A DNA stretch of 64,000 nucleotides from Prunella strophiata (taxonomy: Eukaryota > Chordata > Aves > Passeriformes > Prunellidae), in assembly GCA_036583965.1 (NCBI GenBank), contig JAZBQD010000034.1, forward strand, positions 62,001-126,000. Direction: 5' to 3'. The notes beneath the pieces were generated by a model, which saw only the letters and a program-made list of their open reading frames with translations, ran no database searches and was not told the DNA's origin. This document shows positions 34,721 through 46,025 of this stretch, one piece after another; the stretch's first letter is position 1; every line of letters begins with the position of its first letter. Position numbers and translations under genes: made by a program.

Positions 34721-35011
34721 TGTTAAGTTGCACGTGGAGGGGGGTGAGGGGCAAGGAGACAAAAACACAACTCACACCCAGATGTTCGTGTGGCAACAGA
34801 GAGATTTATTTTCTAGCCCCCCCCCCCCCCCCCCCATTAAAGGGCATTTTGAAAGACCCGGTCTATATGGTGTACATGTTCTCATTGGTCTGAACTCCAT
34901 GCCCCCTCAGGATCTGGCCAGTGAAATGCTTGCAGCTTCATAGGAGATGTGATTGGGAGAAGCCCCTGTCAGTCAATCCCAGGGTTTGGTCATATGGCAT
35001 ATCTGGTAACA
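34721..35011 (-). repeat. LTR of inserted element, right copy
   Basis: 291 bp, TGTTAAGTTGCACG...GGTAACA. It carries a run of 19 C at 34817-34835 where the left copy has mixed C-rich sequence. Otherwise it aligns with 31161-31455. Confidence 0.82.
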
Positions 35012-35655
35012 CGACTACAGTAAGCCTCCCCAAGCTACATGGCCTGCCCTTAATGCAAGATAGAATGGCAGGCCATGCTCTGTCTCCACAAATGAGAGAT
35101 GACCTAGGTGGTAGCTGTAACGGGGAGTCACTGGACCAGGAAATGACGGGTGTTGTTACCCCAGGTATTTTCATTTTTATAGACTGGGTGATGTGGGGAA
35201 ACATCCCACTATGTATTTGGTTGCTTTCTTATAGCATCGGCATTAATGATAGTATATAATAAATTGGGAGTAATTTTGATATAATGAAATCTAAGACAAA
35301 AATCCATTTTTACAGAGCCTAGAACTTCCAATTCTTGGAGTTCTAGTGGTGCGTGTGGTAAATTTCTGGCCCAGTAATCCCAGTTATCAATGGGATTGTG
35401 AATCCATTCCTTGTGGGGATGCAAAACATGGATGGCATCCTTGTTTAAGGGCCACACATCCATTGGTAACACAACTAAGCAGGTGGAAAAGGGGTTATTG
35501 GGGGGGGCTACTGACAGACACAGGGTTTCCTGCTTGGTGATGTTACCTAATGTAACCCAGACATTTTTCTTTGGCTGTGGGACTTCCCAGGTCTTAGTGA
35601 GGAGCATGGCATCGATCAGGATGGGTGTAACGAGCAGGAGTCTCCTAGGAGCCAT
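35012..35655 (-). pseudogene. env: env surface (SU) subunit, 5' part of env (disrupted)
   Basis: ATG at 35653-35655 begins a 148-codon frame ending at 35209. It has a basic-hydrophobic leader (MAPRRLLLVTPILI) and then the SU start with KKNVWVTLGNITKQETLCLS and NPFSTCLV, a pattern seen in avian ERV envelope proteins. SU is the receptor-binding half of env. The frame ends early and the sequence is then interrupted at 35011 by the inserted LTR element. The TM half resumes at 31160. The gene starts about 115 bases after the pol stop at 35770-35772. Confidence 0.75.
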
Positions 35656-35769
35656 TTCCAGTAGAGCAATCTCTGGATTAAACTCAAAAATTAATAATGT
35701 TTAATGGGTTAAGAAAACAGTGGCATTAATTAGCAATAGATAGGAGGTGAGAGATAGCTATTTTAAGCC

Positions 35770-37692
35770 TCAAGGTGTCATTTCTGCAGGTTCTTTTTGG
35801 GGTTTCTCCTGTAGAGCTTCTTGGTGATCTTGCAGAGGCTGCAGATATGGTGTGATGATCTTTGCTGGAACCCACCGAGGTCCTTTACCTTGAGATACAA
35901 GCATACCCTTTTCCCCAGGAGGAATCAGAGGAAAGGGTCCTATAATTTGGCCTGTTTCAAGATCTTTAACACTGGGGGTCTCTCCTTTAATTGTGCCTGC
36001 GTTGTGTTAGAGAAATGCCCGATAACTGGGGGATTTGGTTCCATAAAGGAACTATTCAAAAAAATGAATAAATATGTGGCCTTAGCAAGCCTTTCAACTG
36101 TGGATAATGTTCCTATTTCTCATTTTTATTGTTCTAGCAGGCATTTAAGAGACCCATGTGCTCTCTCAACAATTGATTGGCCCATGGGAGAGTATGGAAT
36201 GCCTGTGATATGTTTGATCCCCCACAGATGAAAAAATTTGCTGTGTACTCTGGGAGACATAGGCAGGCCCATTATCTGTTTTTATTTCTTTTGGGATGCC
36301 TAGAGTTGAAAATGCTTGTAGAAAATATTTAATAACATCTTTTGCTGCTTCACCTGTGTGAGCAGAGGCAAAGATTGCTCCTGAGAAAGTGTCTACTGAA
36401 ACACGTACGTATTTAAAGCGACCAAAAGATGCATAATGTGTCACATCGCTTCGACAAATTTGTAAACTGTGAAGCCCTCCAGGATTTACTCCTGCCCCAA
36501 CAGATGGCAGAGAATATTTCTGGCTGTCAGGGCATGTAGTGACAATGGCTCCAGCTTGATCTCTAGTGATATTGAACCTGCGTATTAGGGCAGGTGCATT
36601 TTGGTGGAAGAATGCATGGCTGTTGCAATAGCCAATCTAGATATAGAGTAGTTGTAGGTAAGAATATAGTGGAGAAATCTTTTCCTGCAAGAAAAAGTAA
36701 ACACGACCTGACTCTTATAATTAGCTGAGCCATCATCTCTGGCTTAGCTGTTATAGTTTTACCAGGCTGGTGGGGTAGGAAAACTCACTCTAAAATCAAC
36801 CAAGGATCAGACGCCTCGGGGTCCCAGTGAAAAATTAAGGCATGGGGTTGGGGTCCTTTTCCCAAAATAGCTAGCAGGAATGGTAAATTTGGATTTATTC
36901 TGTGTGCCTGACAAGTTTGAATGGCATGGAATACCTTATTTTAGGCATCCCTTGCCTTGTCAGTTAACTGCCTAGGTGAGTTTAACCCAGAATCCCCCTT
37001 AACAAAGCAAACAATGGAACCAAATCCTCGTTAGTAATTCCCAGCAGAGATCTGACCCAGTTAATTGTTCACGATAGTTTTTATAAATCAGATTGTGAGA
37101 AATGCTACTCACTTCCAAAAATTTTAAAGATGAAAACCTTATCAAAAAAATACAACAGAAGACTGAATAGAGAAAATAATACAGCATGTGGGGAGCAAAG
37201 GACTCTATCACCATGTGCTCATCCACACAATGAATGTTCTGCCCCTTAATCCTTTAGCCCCTCCCAAAGTCTTTACAATCGACTCCTTTGCTGTGCAGCG
37301 GTGGAGATCACTTTCTTACATCTTGCTTGGAGGTCAGGTGTTGCCATAGTAATGAGCCGACCCTACCCAGGCCATCCCATGATAACAATGCAAGGGGGTG
37401 AAACATAACTATAAATCTATAAAAATTCTCTTAACATATACATCATATTTGCCTTTTAATTGTGAGAGTCAACCATCTCATTCCTCATCTATCACGGAGT
37501 GTTTCGTGTTTCTCATTTAGTTGCAATGGTTGATGCTGTACAATCGGAGAGTAAATTTTGAGTCCCAAATATTTCTAGAGTGATGTTTGTTGTATCTTTT
37601 CCTCTGCAATGGTCAGTCCTGCCTGTTGGATAGCTGTGACGATGGCTTTTAAAGTTGCTTGCATTAGATTGTTAAAGAAAGAAGAATTTCTT
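35770..37692 (-). pseudogene. pol: Betaretrovirus-like pol: RT end, RNase H, integrase (disrupted)
   Basis: Read downward from 37692: late RT (AIQQAGLTIAEEKIQ, near 37640), then a solo LTR (37096-37494), then RT connection/RNase H pieces around 37090-36660 (QLTGSDLCWELL, DPEASDPWLI, HQPGKTIT). Integrase follows, with its N-terminal zinc site near 36500-36620. Both histidines are present, but the second cysteine of the usual C-x2-C is lost (CPDS). The core has D in SDVTHY (~36440), D in KTDNGPAY (~36270) and E in VERAHG (~36150), and the C-terminal domain has GPRWVPAKI (~35880). The last frame stops at 35770-35772. The integrase frame breaks near 36200, and more stops lie upstream. Protease and the YMDD half of RT are missing, deleted at the junction with gag near 37692. 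Confidence 0.8.
37096..37494 (-). mobile_element. Solo LTR inside RT (family B, minus copy)
   Basis: About 399 bp that is the reverse complement of 40308-40732. Shared signals include TTGACTCTCACAATT, CATAGTAATGAGCC, AAGTGATCTCCAC and TAGCATTTCTCA. It interrupts the RT reading of the host provirus. No clear target duplication was found. Start and end are set by comparison with the plus-strand copy. Confidence 0.78.
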
Positions 37693-37694
37693 CT

Positions 37695-39489
37695 TTAGTT
37701 TTTGGCAGCCTTACTCAATCCCTTTATATCCCTGTAGGCTAGAGGTTTCCATGTAGGGGCAATCCTCCCCCTCCTGTTTTTTACCGTTGTCAGCTGGGTC
37801 TTCTGCCATGGATCGACGGAATCACTGGATCCAAGAGAAGTGAGGTCTTCTTCCGAGGAGGAAGCACAATGTTGTTTTTGTCCTCTGATACCTCTGCTCA
37901 CGTGGCCAGCATGAGAGCCACCATTTTGGGGATCAGCGCTTCTGGGACTGCGGTGGGCACGGTTCTGGTTTTCCCAGGAGGCACAAGGAAGGTGACGGGG
38001 GAGGGGTCCGAGATGGCGTGGCCACTGTCATTTCACATCCCGAGTGAAGGAGGCAGAAGGGGATATGGGGTAGCAGAGTAACCCGTTGTGAAAAACGAGG
38101 TTCACTCTCCTGTAAAAATTTAAAAGTTTAATAAAGGACTATAGGATACAAATATAAAGAAAAGTTTAACGGCTGGGTACGTGTTATTCAGCCAAAAGCA
38201 CACCTGCTATTTTGGAGACACCCTTTACATACTTTTTCTATTGCATCAGCCTATTGCATATTCACAAACAATAATCCATATTTAAACTTTTCCCCAGACT
38301 AGTTTACATGTTCCAAGAACTGTTTAGCATGGCTCCTCCTCGGGTCCGCTTTTTAGAGCATGCGCATTTCGTGGCTGTGGTTTTAGTCCGTTATCACCTC
38401 CGGCTTGGGCTTTGGTCCATACTTTCTACAGACAGTAGGCACTGATAGTTTGGTATGTCAGTAGCAGGGGTCTTCATCATACGTTCATTGGATGTTATCC
38501 CAGCCAAGCAGGCAGTTCAAACCACAAGCATAACTATGTCAGCTATTTCACTACTATGTCTAAGTTTAGTTAATAGCAGAATCAACCCGGTATCTTTATA
38601 GCAAAGTTTCTTTAACATAATACCTATAGCATCCATTTTAATATTTGCAAAAAGCCAGTATCATAATATGTATTTATAATACCGTGTCTAGGTTTTGTCC
38701 GCACTCAGGGGCGTTCTCTACTCCGTATCCCATTCCAGGGCAGTCTGAGGGGTGACAAGGGAGAGAATACGAGAGAGCAGGAGTAGCTAAAAGCTTTGGC
38801 TCCTGAGTATGCAACAAGATCTGCTCCGGAATTCCCTTCCCAGGGTTAGAAGGGCTGGAAATAGTCCCGGCTTGGGAAGGGGTCACCTGCGGCGGGATGG
38901 TCTCAGAGCCCCCAGAGTCCTGCCACACTGGCAGGGCAGGAGAGGGGTCAGGCGCTGGGAGTTGGAGCTTTTCAGCCTTAAGTGTTTCGAAAACCATGTG
39001 GAAAGCAGGGAGCAGACAAACCGCGAGAGACTCTCTCTTGGTTGCTAGGTCGTAAAGGGCAACCCCCACGAAATCCCAAAATCCTAGAGAGAACGCTCCA
39101 CAGTTTGTGCCGTTTTCCGCTGTGCTGAGCGGGGCCGGATTGGCAGCCGGCGGTGCTGTGCCGCGGGCTGCTGCAGCTGTGGTGAAAGCAGGCGGGGTTT
39201 CTCTACGGACCGCGGCAGGAAAGTTTTGCAACACCCATTTTAGGAGGCTTTTTAACTCACGTTTTTTGATTTTCTTGCCGTGGACTGCTAAAAGTATTTT
39301 AAATCGTCCATAAACATTCCTCTGAGGTCTAGACGGTCTTATTCCCTTTTTAATCGTGATTAGGTGGCCGTTCCCACCCGGTAAAGGGAGGATCAGGCGG
39401 GAATAAGCGTATCCTTTTCTCTGCTTACCTGCTTTCTTTGGGCAGGCGAAAGAACCGAACCAGGTCCGAGAGGCAACTTCCAACAACAT
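37695..39489 (-). pseudogene. gag: Betaretrovirus-like gag (MA to start of CA), interrupted
   Basis: ATG at 39487-39489 opens a long frame to 38684. The matrix-like part has HGKKIKKRELKSLLKWVLQNFP (first 20 residues diagnostic) and FWDFVGVALYDLATKRESLA, followed by a Pro/Ser-rich linker. A solo LTR at 38087-38681 then interrupts gag. On its other side the sequence continues to 37695-37901, which contains APTWKPLAYRDIKGLSKAAKN, the linker-to-capsid junction typical of betaretroviral Gag. Gag forms the viral core shell. After this point most of CA, NC, protease and early RT are missing. The ~60 residues before HGKKIKK may be an extra N-terminal region, because a usual Met-Gly myristoylation start is not seen. 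Confidence 0.78.
38087..38681 (-). mobile_element. Solo LTR inside gag (family A-related)
   Basis: About 595 bp starting TGTGAAAAACG. CCGT flanks both sides (38083-38086 and 38682-38685), a 4-5-bp target duplication, and gag sequence continues beyond it. An ATTAAA signal on the minus strand sits in the GTTTAATAAAGG stretch. It is related to 40891-41468 and, at the ends, to 18848-19471. Confidence 0.82.
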
Positions 39490-40172
39490 CAGCTGATTGA
39501 ATTACTAAAATATGAATATAGATCTAATATCTATATTCAACTATGACAGACAAAGACTCTCTAACAGTTTAAAGTTAGAAAGTGTATGTTTATTGTGATG
39601 CTGGGTAGTGCGTGGGATCATTCCCAGCCCACACTACGAGTTTTATCAATCATTACAAAGCCTTTTATTTACAAAAGTGTTGAATACACAAAATACAAAT
39701 GCATATTCATACCCCTGTCACTTCCTCTGCCCCGCTTCCCCTGCAAATTGGAAAAAAAACTATTAAGCATGTGCAGTTTGTTCCCTGAAATGGGTTGGGG
39801 GGGTCCCTTCTGGGGAGGGGTCTCCAGAAATGAGCAAGTAAAAAGAGTCTTCCTCGCTCTGACCTTTCTACCTTTTTGCATATGTGACAAAACTAAATCC
39901 CACTGCTTCCTTATGTTCAATGGGTGAGGAAGTCTGTTCTTCATGATATTGACAAGTAGTAAAAAACGACGTCCGGATAGTTTATCTAAGTCCAGCTTCT
40001 GTTACCTGTAAACAAAAGCTTATCTTTCTACTTTAGCTAACTCAGCAACCATAATTCTAACTTGTCCTAAAATCTTTAATTCTTTGAAACTAATGTCTCA
40101 TGATGATTTAATCCACAGCAGAGAAAAAAGTCCTACCGGTTTGCAAAGACCCGGCCAAACCAAAACCAAGGA
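39490..40172 (-). mobile_element. Provirus leader with probable inserted LTR (about 39544-40087)
   Basis: Between gag and the primer site lies ~680 bp, longer than a usual leader. Starting at 39544 (TGACAGACAAAG) the sequence looks like a minus-strand LTR, with GTTTATTGTGATGC near 39587-39600 (AATAAAC on the minus strand). AACTA at 39539-39543 and again at 40088-40092 could be its target duplication, but the right terminus is not canonical, so the borders are tentative. Confidence 0.45.
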
Positions 40173-40193
40173 GGTCCCTGTTCTTGGAGCACC
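40173..40193 (-). promoter_or_regulatory. Degenerate primer binding site, tRNA-Lys3-like
   Basis: On the minus strand just inside the 5' LTR is GGTGCTCCAAGAACAGGGAC followed by C. Its GAACAGGGAC core matches the Lys3 primer site used by many betaretroviruses, with changes in the first half. Position and match support this LTR as the 5' LTR. Confidence 0.6.
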
Positions 40194-40307
40194 TGATATG
40201 GGTTTAGAAACCCACTCTGATCCCCCTGCTCAGCTTAGCCAGGAGGAGCTGGCTAATAAAGAGGGACACGAATGATGGAACTAGCCCGGAAAATAAAAAA
40301 TTAAATG

Positions 40308-40732
40308 TGATAAATGAGTAATGAAGGGGTTGACTCTCACAATTGAAGGGCATATATGATGTATATGCTAAAAGAAGTTTCATAGATTTATAGTTATGTT
40401 CCCTCCCTTTCGCATTGCTCTCTCGGGATGGCTGGGGAAGCTGGGGCATTTGGGAGGGTCGGCTCATTACTATGGCAACACCTGACCTCCAAGCAAGATG
40501 TAAGAAAGTGATCTCCACCACTACACGGTAAAGAAGGAGTTGATGGACAGAACTTTGGGAGGGGCCAAAAGGGTTAAAAGGCAGAATATCCATTGTGTGG
40601 ATGAGCACATTGTGGGAAAAAAATCCTCTGCTCCCGGCGCTATAATATTTTCTCTATTCAGTCTTCTGTTGTATTTTTTTGATAAGGTTTTAATAAACGT
40701 TTTAAATTTTTGGAAGTGAGTAGCATTTCTCA
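40308..40732 (+). mobile_element. Solo LTR inside 5' LTR (family B, plus copy)
   Basis: 425 bp, TGATAAATGAG...CATTTCTCA. A TATA-like CGCTATAATATTTT (~40640) is followed by AATAAA (~40692), which gives plus orientation. It is an inverted copy of 37096-37494. The matching uninterrupted site is in the LTR at 30130-30544, near AAAACTTTAATAATG. Confidence 0.8.
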
Positions 40733-40890
40733 TGTTTAATGACAAAAATAACAAACATGGTGCAGGTACAGAGGCTAGATTACAAAGACCCCTGAGCGGG
40801 GCAAGCACAGCCAGGTATAGGGGCACAAGGTACAATGACAAAGATGAACTCAGAACATGACCTTATAAGAAAAAGATCTTGACTAACAGT

Positions 40891-41468
40891 TGTGGAAAAC
40901 AGGTTCTCTCTCCTGTGAAAATTTTAAAAGTTTAATAAAGGACAATAGGAGACAAAGACCATAGAGCAAAGGTTATTATGGCTGGGTACATCTTGGCACT
41001 TAGCCAAGACCACACTGTTATCTTCAGGGATACCCCTTAAATACCTTTTCTCTTACATCAGCCTGTTGCATATTTATAGACCCTTATGCATATCCATAAA
41101 CTAGTTTACATATCCCAGGAGCTATTTTACATGGCCCCTCCTTGGGTCCGCCTTTTTAGAGCATGCGTGTTTCTTGACTGTGGCTCTGTCACTTCCATTT
41201 TGGGCCTTGGTCCACACTGTCTTCAGATGGTGAGTGCTGATAGTTGGCATATCTGTAGCAGGTGTCTTCATCCTGTGTTCATTGGATGTTATCCCATCCA
41301 AGCAGGTGTTTTAACACAAGCATACTTACGTCAGCTATTTCACTACTATGTCTAAGCTTAATTAACATCAGAAATAAAAACTATATAGCAAAGTTACTTT
41401 ACCATCACGTGTATAAAATCCATTTTAATATTTATGAAAAGGCAATAATATAATATGTATCTATAACA
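40891..41468 (-). mobile_element. Solo LTR inside 5' LTR (family A-related, second insertion)
   Basis: 578 bp, TGTGGAAAACAGG...CTATAACA. It is closely related to 38087-38681 (AAAAGTTTAATAAAGGAC, GGCTGGGTAC, GAGCATGCG and TCATTGGATGTTATCCCA shared). It splits the host LTR between GATCTTGACTAA and TGGTGAAAG, which are contiguous in the intact LTR near 30360. Confidence 0.82.
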
Positions 41469-41663
41469 TGGTGAAAGAAAACTGAAAACTTGATCAAATA
41501 TAGGAAGGTTGTATTAGCATACTGGCTCCCAAGAACCCCACGGTTCCCAGTGACCTGACTAGGTGCTCCCCCTCAGTATATTGCCTGCCACAATCTGTGG
41601 CCAAAGCCCTCTGTAAAAGCACCTGCTGTAAAGATCTCAGCAGGATGAGACTCCACAACATTC

Positions 41664-44600
41664 CTCTTCAAATAAATAGTACAAAAGCTTTTAACTCTAC
41701 AGCACATAAGCAGTAGTGACACCAGCAGCACTGCCCTGTGATCATGTGCATAGCTGTAGATGGAGTAAATGTGGGTGGGCTGACCTTGTCCTGCTGCTGT
41801 AATCCCACTCACCTTTGGGGCCTTCTGTGGGGTTTTGTGTTTTCTTGGGATTTTGTAATTGTGTCCCACATTGGTTTGGGAACTGAGTAATTATATTTTC
41901 TTTCATAGTATCTGTTCACTGAACCAAGCCAAAAGCTACGCATGCTTTTAGTCTTAATATTCTCACTTTTTCTAACAAGCCTAGCTGCTCATCTTTACCT
42001 TCCCACTGTAGCTTGTATTTGACTCAGTCTTTCAGTAGAAACTGTCCTTATGTTTTATTTTTTATTTCACTTGTTTATCAGGTTTTTTTCAGATGTCAAC
42101 AAGATTTTCAAGTTGAGCTGCAAGCACTGATATTTAATTTATAGAGTTCTGTCAAATAATGTTGTATTTTGCCTGCTGAGAGTACCAAGGCATCATCTCA
42201 GCTCTTGTTATCTCAGACTGTTGACAGCCAAACCTTCTGGCTGTCCCTGTGCACCTGTGTGCTGGTCTCCTCTGCATGTGCTACTAGTGGACTCAATTTT
42301 TTTAAATGGTTATTTTCGTAGCTTTGGTACAGAGTTTTTGAAATGCTGGAAATTATTTGGGGCTTTACTTTTGCTATGTCATTTAGAATACTTCCTTTTG
42401 CATTTCTCTTGCATTTTGACCCGTGAAATCCCTTCTGAATTCTTACAGTTATGACCTTCTGGTTTTCAGTTTCCTCGTAAAATGGTGAGACTAATCTATT
42501 TTCATCTCACTTTCACTATAGCATTTCATTCAACACAATGTTTTTTTTCTGGAAGTAAAACCAGCCTTCCCTGTAAATCTGTATTTGACAGTATCTCTTC
42601 TCTGAGCACAGTCTCTGTCTCATAAGAAAAACTGACAAAGTATAATGGTTTCTTTTTGTCTTGTTAATTTAAGAGCAGCCAAAAATGCTTCAGCAGACTC
42701 TCCTTCCTCCTGCAGGAGTCTTTAATATTCCAAGAATATTAATGTCCAAGAAGGATATTCTGAATTGCAATGTTCTCAAGACTTGCAAACCTGAGGCTAA
42801 TAGCTTGCCCTCTCATCCTGGTTTACTTGAATGATAGTTAAGAGATCAATTATCTTCAGGTCTCCAGGGCAACATTTAAGCAATATCACTGTTTTCTCTG
42901 TGTTTCCATTGTGCTTGAGTCCATCTTCTTTCTTGTGGATAAGAGGGTTCTATTTAAATGTTCCAGGTTTTTTTCCCCAGGAAATTTCACCAGTGAGTTT
43001 TACTTATTTTGGAAGTTTAATTGCTCTACTTGTTGTTTCTTTTTATTCAGAGTTAGCTGTTAGGAGTTTTTCTTACTCTCCCTCTGATCTTTACTTTTCA
43101 AAGCTTTGTTGTGAGGTCCCATCTTAATGCAGAGTCTGTTTCAGTTTCAGACAGTAACAGAGGCGGGAGGTGATACCTCAGTGCAGGGAGGTGTCTGTGT
43201 TCCTGGGATGTCATATCCTTTTAACTAGATCTAGTAATTGTAGGCATCTCAGTCTTGCACAGTTAAGTTGTCGTATGTCAAGACAGATGTGTATGAAGGG
43301 AATGTTACAAAAAGAAGTGAAATTACCAGTGCTTCTTCCTTAGCAGAGGGGCGTAACTCCTTTTAAAATAAGGGAGTTTTTATCTGCCACAAGGTTCAAA
43401 TTATTTTTGAGGTGAAGCTGGAAGGCTGAGGATTGAGGACTATAGTTTTCTGAAATTTAGTCAGGTGATAGTTCATTGAGGCTGCAAAGGTTGACACTTG
43501 CTGTTCACCAGGAAAATACTATTTGCTTCAAAATTCAGCTTAGAAAAGAATTCAGCTCTTCTCTGGAAAGGTGAAATGCTTTTCTAGCTCTGTGTGTGTG
43601 TTTGTGCCTTGTTAGGAAGCTGCTTTCTCCTAGTACAGAACTGCCTTTCTCAGTGTAACTGACAAACTGACAGTAACTGACAAACCAGTTACTTCTGTCC
43701 TGCTCATCCAAGCCCTTTGCAGGTGCCAGCCATCCCCTTGCTCTGCCCTTCATGAGCACTCCTGGTCTGAGACATCCTTGTTCACACCCCAGGCAGCTCT
43801 GAAGGCCTCACTGCCAGTTGCACAGCCTAAAGAAAGTTTGAGCGTCCACGTTTCTCACAGAGTCCAGGTGATCGTTATGGAATAACTGCATACTTAACAG
43901 TCCAGCAGGGCTTCAGTAGTGCAGCAGGAGCTGTCTTCTCTACTTTGAATATTACAGCAAGAGCTGAAGTGTCATTGCTCTTCTTAGCAGAAGGCTAGCT
44001 GGGAGCACAGTGTCCTCCTGATTGATGTCTTTTTAGTTTGGAGATGATACCCATATCCTGAAAACAGTTAATGTTAAATACCAGCAATAGTTAGGGTTTA
44101 TATGTTCTATCATTTGTTGTTCCTGCTTTATCTTCTGCTGTTTTTCAAATATGTTGTGCTATATCCCAAAAACTAGTTATGAAAAAGCAATTTGTTAACC
44201 ATTAAGAGAAGTGGAGGTTACAGCCATGAGTAGTAGGGTAGTGACTGAGGTTGACCCTGCACCAGCATTCATACATTTTCTATATGGGATGGTTTGGGAA
44301 CTCTCCTGAGTCTATTTCCTACTCAGTGATGAGTCTTGGCAGACATTATATAAAACAAGTATTAAACTAGTCTAAATATTAACAATAAGTATTGATGGAT
44401 GTGAGATTTTTCAGCTTGTGGAAACCTCAAATACATATATAGATAAAAACAATGAGCTATAAAAATATTTGTTATAATTATGATCTCTTAGTGGATAAGA
44501 GATCCATTTGCATGTAAGCAAGTGAAAAAATTGGCAGGCAATAAATATTTAATCAACTCTGGCTATAATAACACTGAGTTTTTATTGCTGTGTGAGTCAG

Positions 44601-45993
44601 CAGTTCTCCTCAACAAGTTCAGCCTGTTTTGCTTGCTTCAGGGGGCTGTTGTTGGAGGTGCTCTTATTTGAAGGAATGGGTTTCAACATGGAAGTCTCTT
44701 TCACAGATGTTTAGAAATCAGCTGGGATAGACTTATGCTTATGTTCAATGAAGGCCAGATCTCATTTGAGTTACATTTAATGGAGAGGTCAATCTAACTT
44801 TTTTTTTTTTAAACACTTCTTCCTACACCGGACATGCAAAGAAACTTGGAAGATCATTTGCCAGCTTCCTTGTGGCCTCTGCTGAATGTAAAGCAGTGTA
44901 TAGAACTGTGGCAGAGGACTGGAAATAAGTAGATGTTCTGAGTTTAAAGATGAAAAGAAAAACATCTGAGAGGAGACTGCCAGTAGAGGCATATGAGGAA
45001 GGTACAGATCCAATGGCTTTGTTGAAACTGCTTCCTCTCTTTTTAATAATTCCTGACTATTCTTAACATCTGTTTGCATAAATAGTATTTTTTTCCCCGA
45101 CATAGATTTGACTTTTCTGCAGAAAATTATAGAACGCCTACTTTTTGACAATTCAGTCTTCAGCCTTGTTTTACCTTTATGTGCTCTCCAAGTTTAGCTG
45201 CTAGCCACCTTTACCAAGAATGTTTTAAATATAAATCTTGGTATGGACCATTTAATCTGTGAAATGGATGTCTCATTTTTCCTGTGGAACATACAGGAGA
45301 CACAGATGCCAAGGTGATTCCTCACTTAGAGTTGTAGCTGGTCTAAAGTCAGATTATTCATTTGTAATGTAGTCTTGCTGGAATTTCCATGGAAATGACT
45401 TCTCTGGAGTTAAGCTCCAAGGAGGTTCTGAAGTTATGGATAAACATTGGGTTCAAGCCAACTTGGATCTGCATTTTTATTATGCTCACTGTGTTGGTTT
45501 ACCAAGGTAGAAGCATGTTTCCTGGGACAGAGAAACTGCTGAACCTGTCTGTGATATTTGTTCATTTTTCATAGTGAAGCTGCTGCCAAACTGCCAGTGG
45601 TATCCAGTCTCTGTAAGGAGCTTGCCAGAAAATGTCCTTTTGGGAAGTGCTTGAATAGCTCACCAAGCCATCTGGTGTGTAAGAACACATATACACAGGA
45701 ATTAATTAATCGTAACTAGTCTCTACTGAGTGGGTACAAGATGAGATTTTTTTTTATTAATGTTTATATCTTGGATGAATACTACCTGGTTGCAAATTTA
45801 TAATTCCCTTTAACAGAGCACAGAGTTGTGAGGATGCCTCAGCTGAGCAGATGTAGAGAGTTCTTAATGCTTTTGATGGTGCAGTCTGCCTTGCCCCAGG
45901 TCACAGTGCAGCCTGAGTGGTTTTCTTAGTGATTGCCCAAAAACTCATCTGCATGAGGACAGGTGTCTTCTAGCCTGGTCATTTACACCTCAA

Positions 45994-46025
<32 letters not shown>

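Larger units (their letters stand above)
31161..35011 (-). mobile_element. Non-autonomous LTR element inserted in env
   Basis: Two related LTRs (31161-31455 and 34721-35011) in the same orientation flank 3.3 kb with no recognisable gag, pol or env. A purine-rich stretch on the minus strand just after the left LTR (AAACAAAGAAGGGTGATA, about 31456-31473) looks like a polypurine tract and gives minus orientation. The element separates the SU and TM parts of the host provirus env, so it inserted later. No clean target duplication is visible (left CTAGTA, right CGACTA, 4 of 6 matching). An alternative is two independent LTR insertions with unrelated DNA between them. Confidence 0.62.
30130..41657 (-). 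mobile_element. Nested betaretrovirus-like provirus (class II ERV)
   Basis: An 11.5-kb provirus on the minus strand, bracketed by the 6-bp repeat ACATTC (30124-30129 and 41658-41663), the duplication length typical of betaretroviruses. In coding order: 5' LTR (41657 down to 40197), primer site, gag, partial RT, RNase H, integrase, env SU, env TM, polypurine tract and 3' LTR (30544 down to 30130). Later LTR elements sit in the 5' LTR (two), probably the leader, gag, RT and env. The LTRs are visibly more diverged than those of the provirus at 2814-8975. Every gene is broken. The surviving target duplication argues that the interleaved pieces belong to one original insertion. Confidence 0.82.
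40197..41657 (-). repeat. 5' LTR of the betaretrovirus-like provirus, twice interrupted
   Basis: The pieces 40197-40307, 40733-40890 and 41469-41657 together match the 415-bp LTR at 30130-30544. The intervening segments are complete LTRs of other families. The outer end is followed by ACATTC at 41658-41663, matching the repeat at 30124-30129. Confidence 0.82.
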
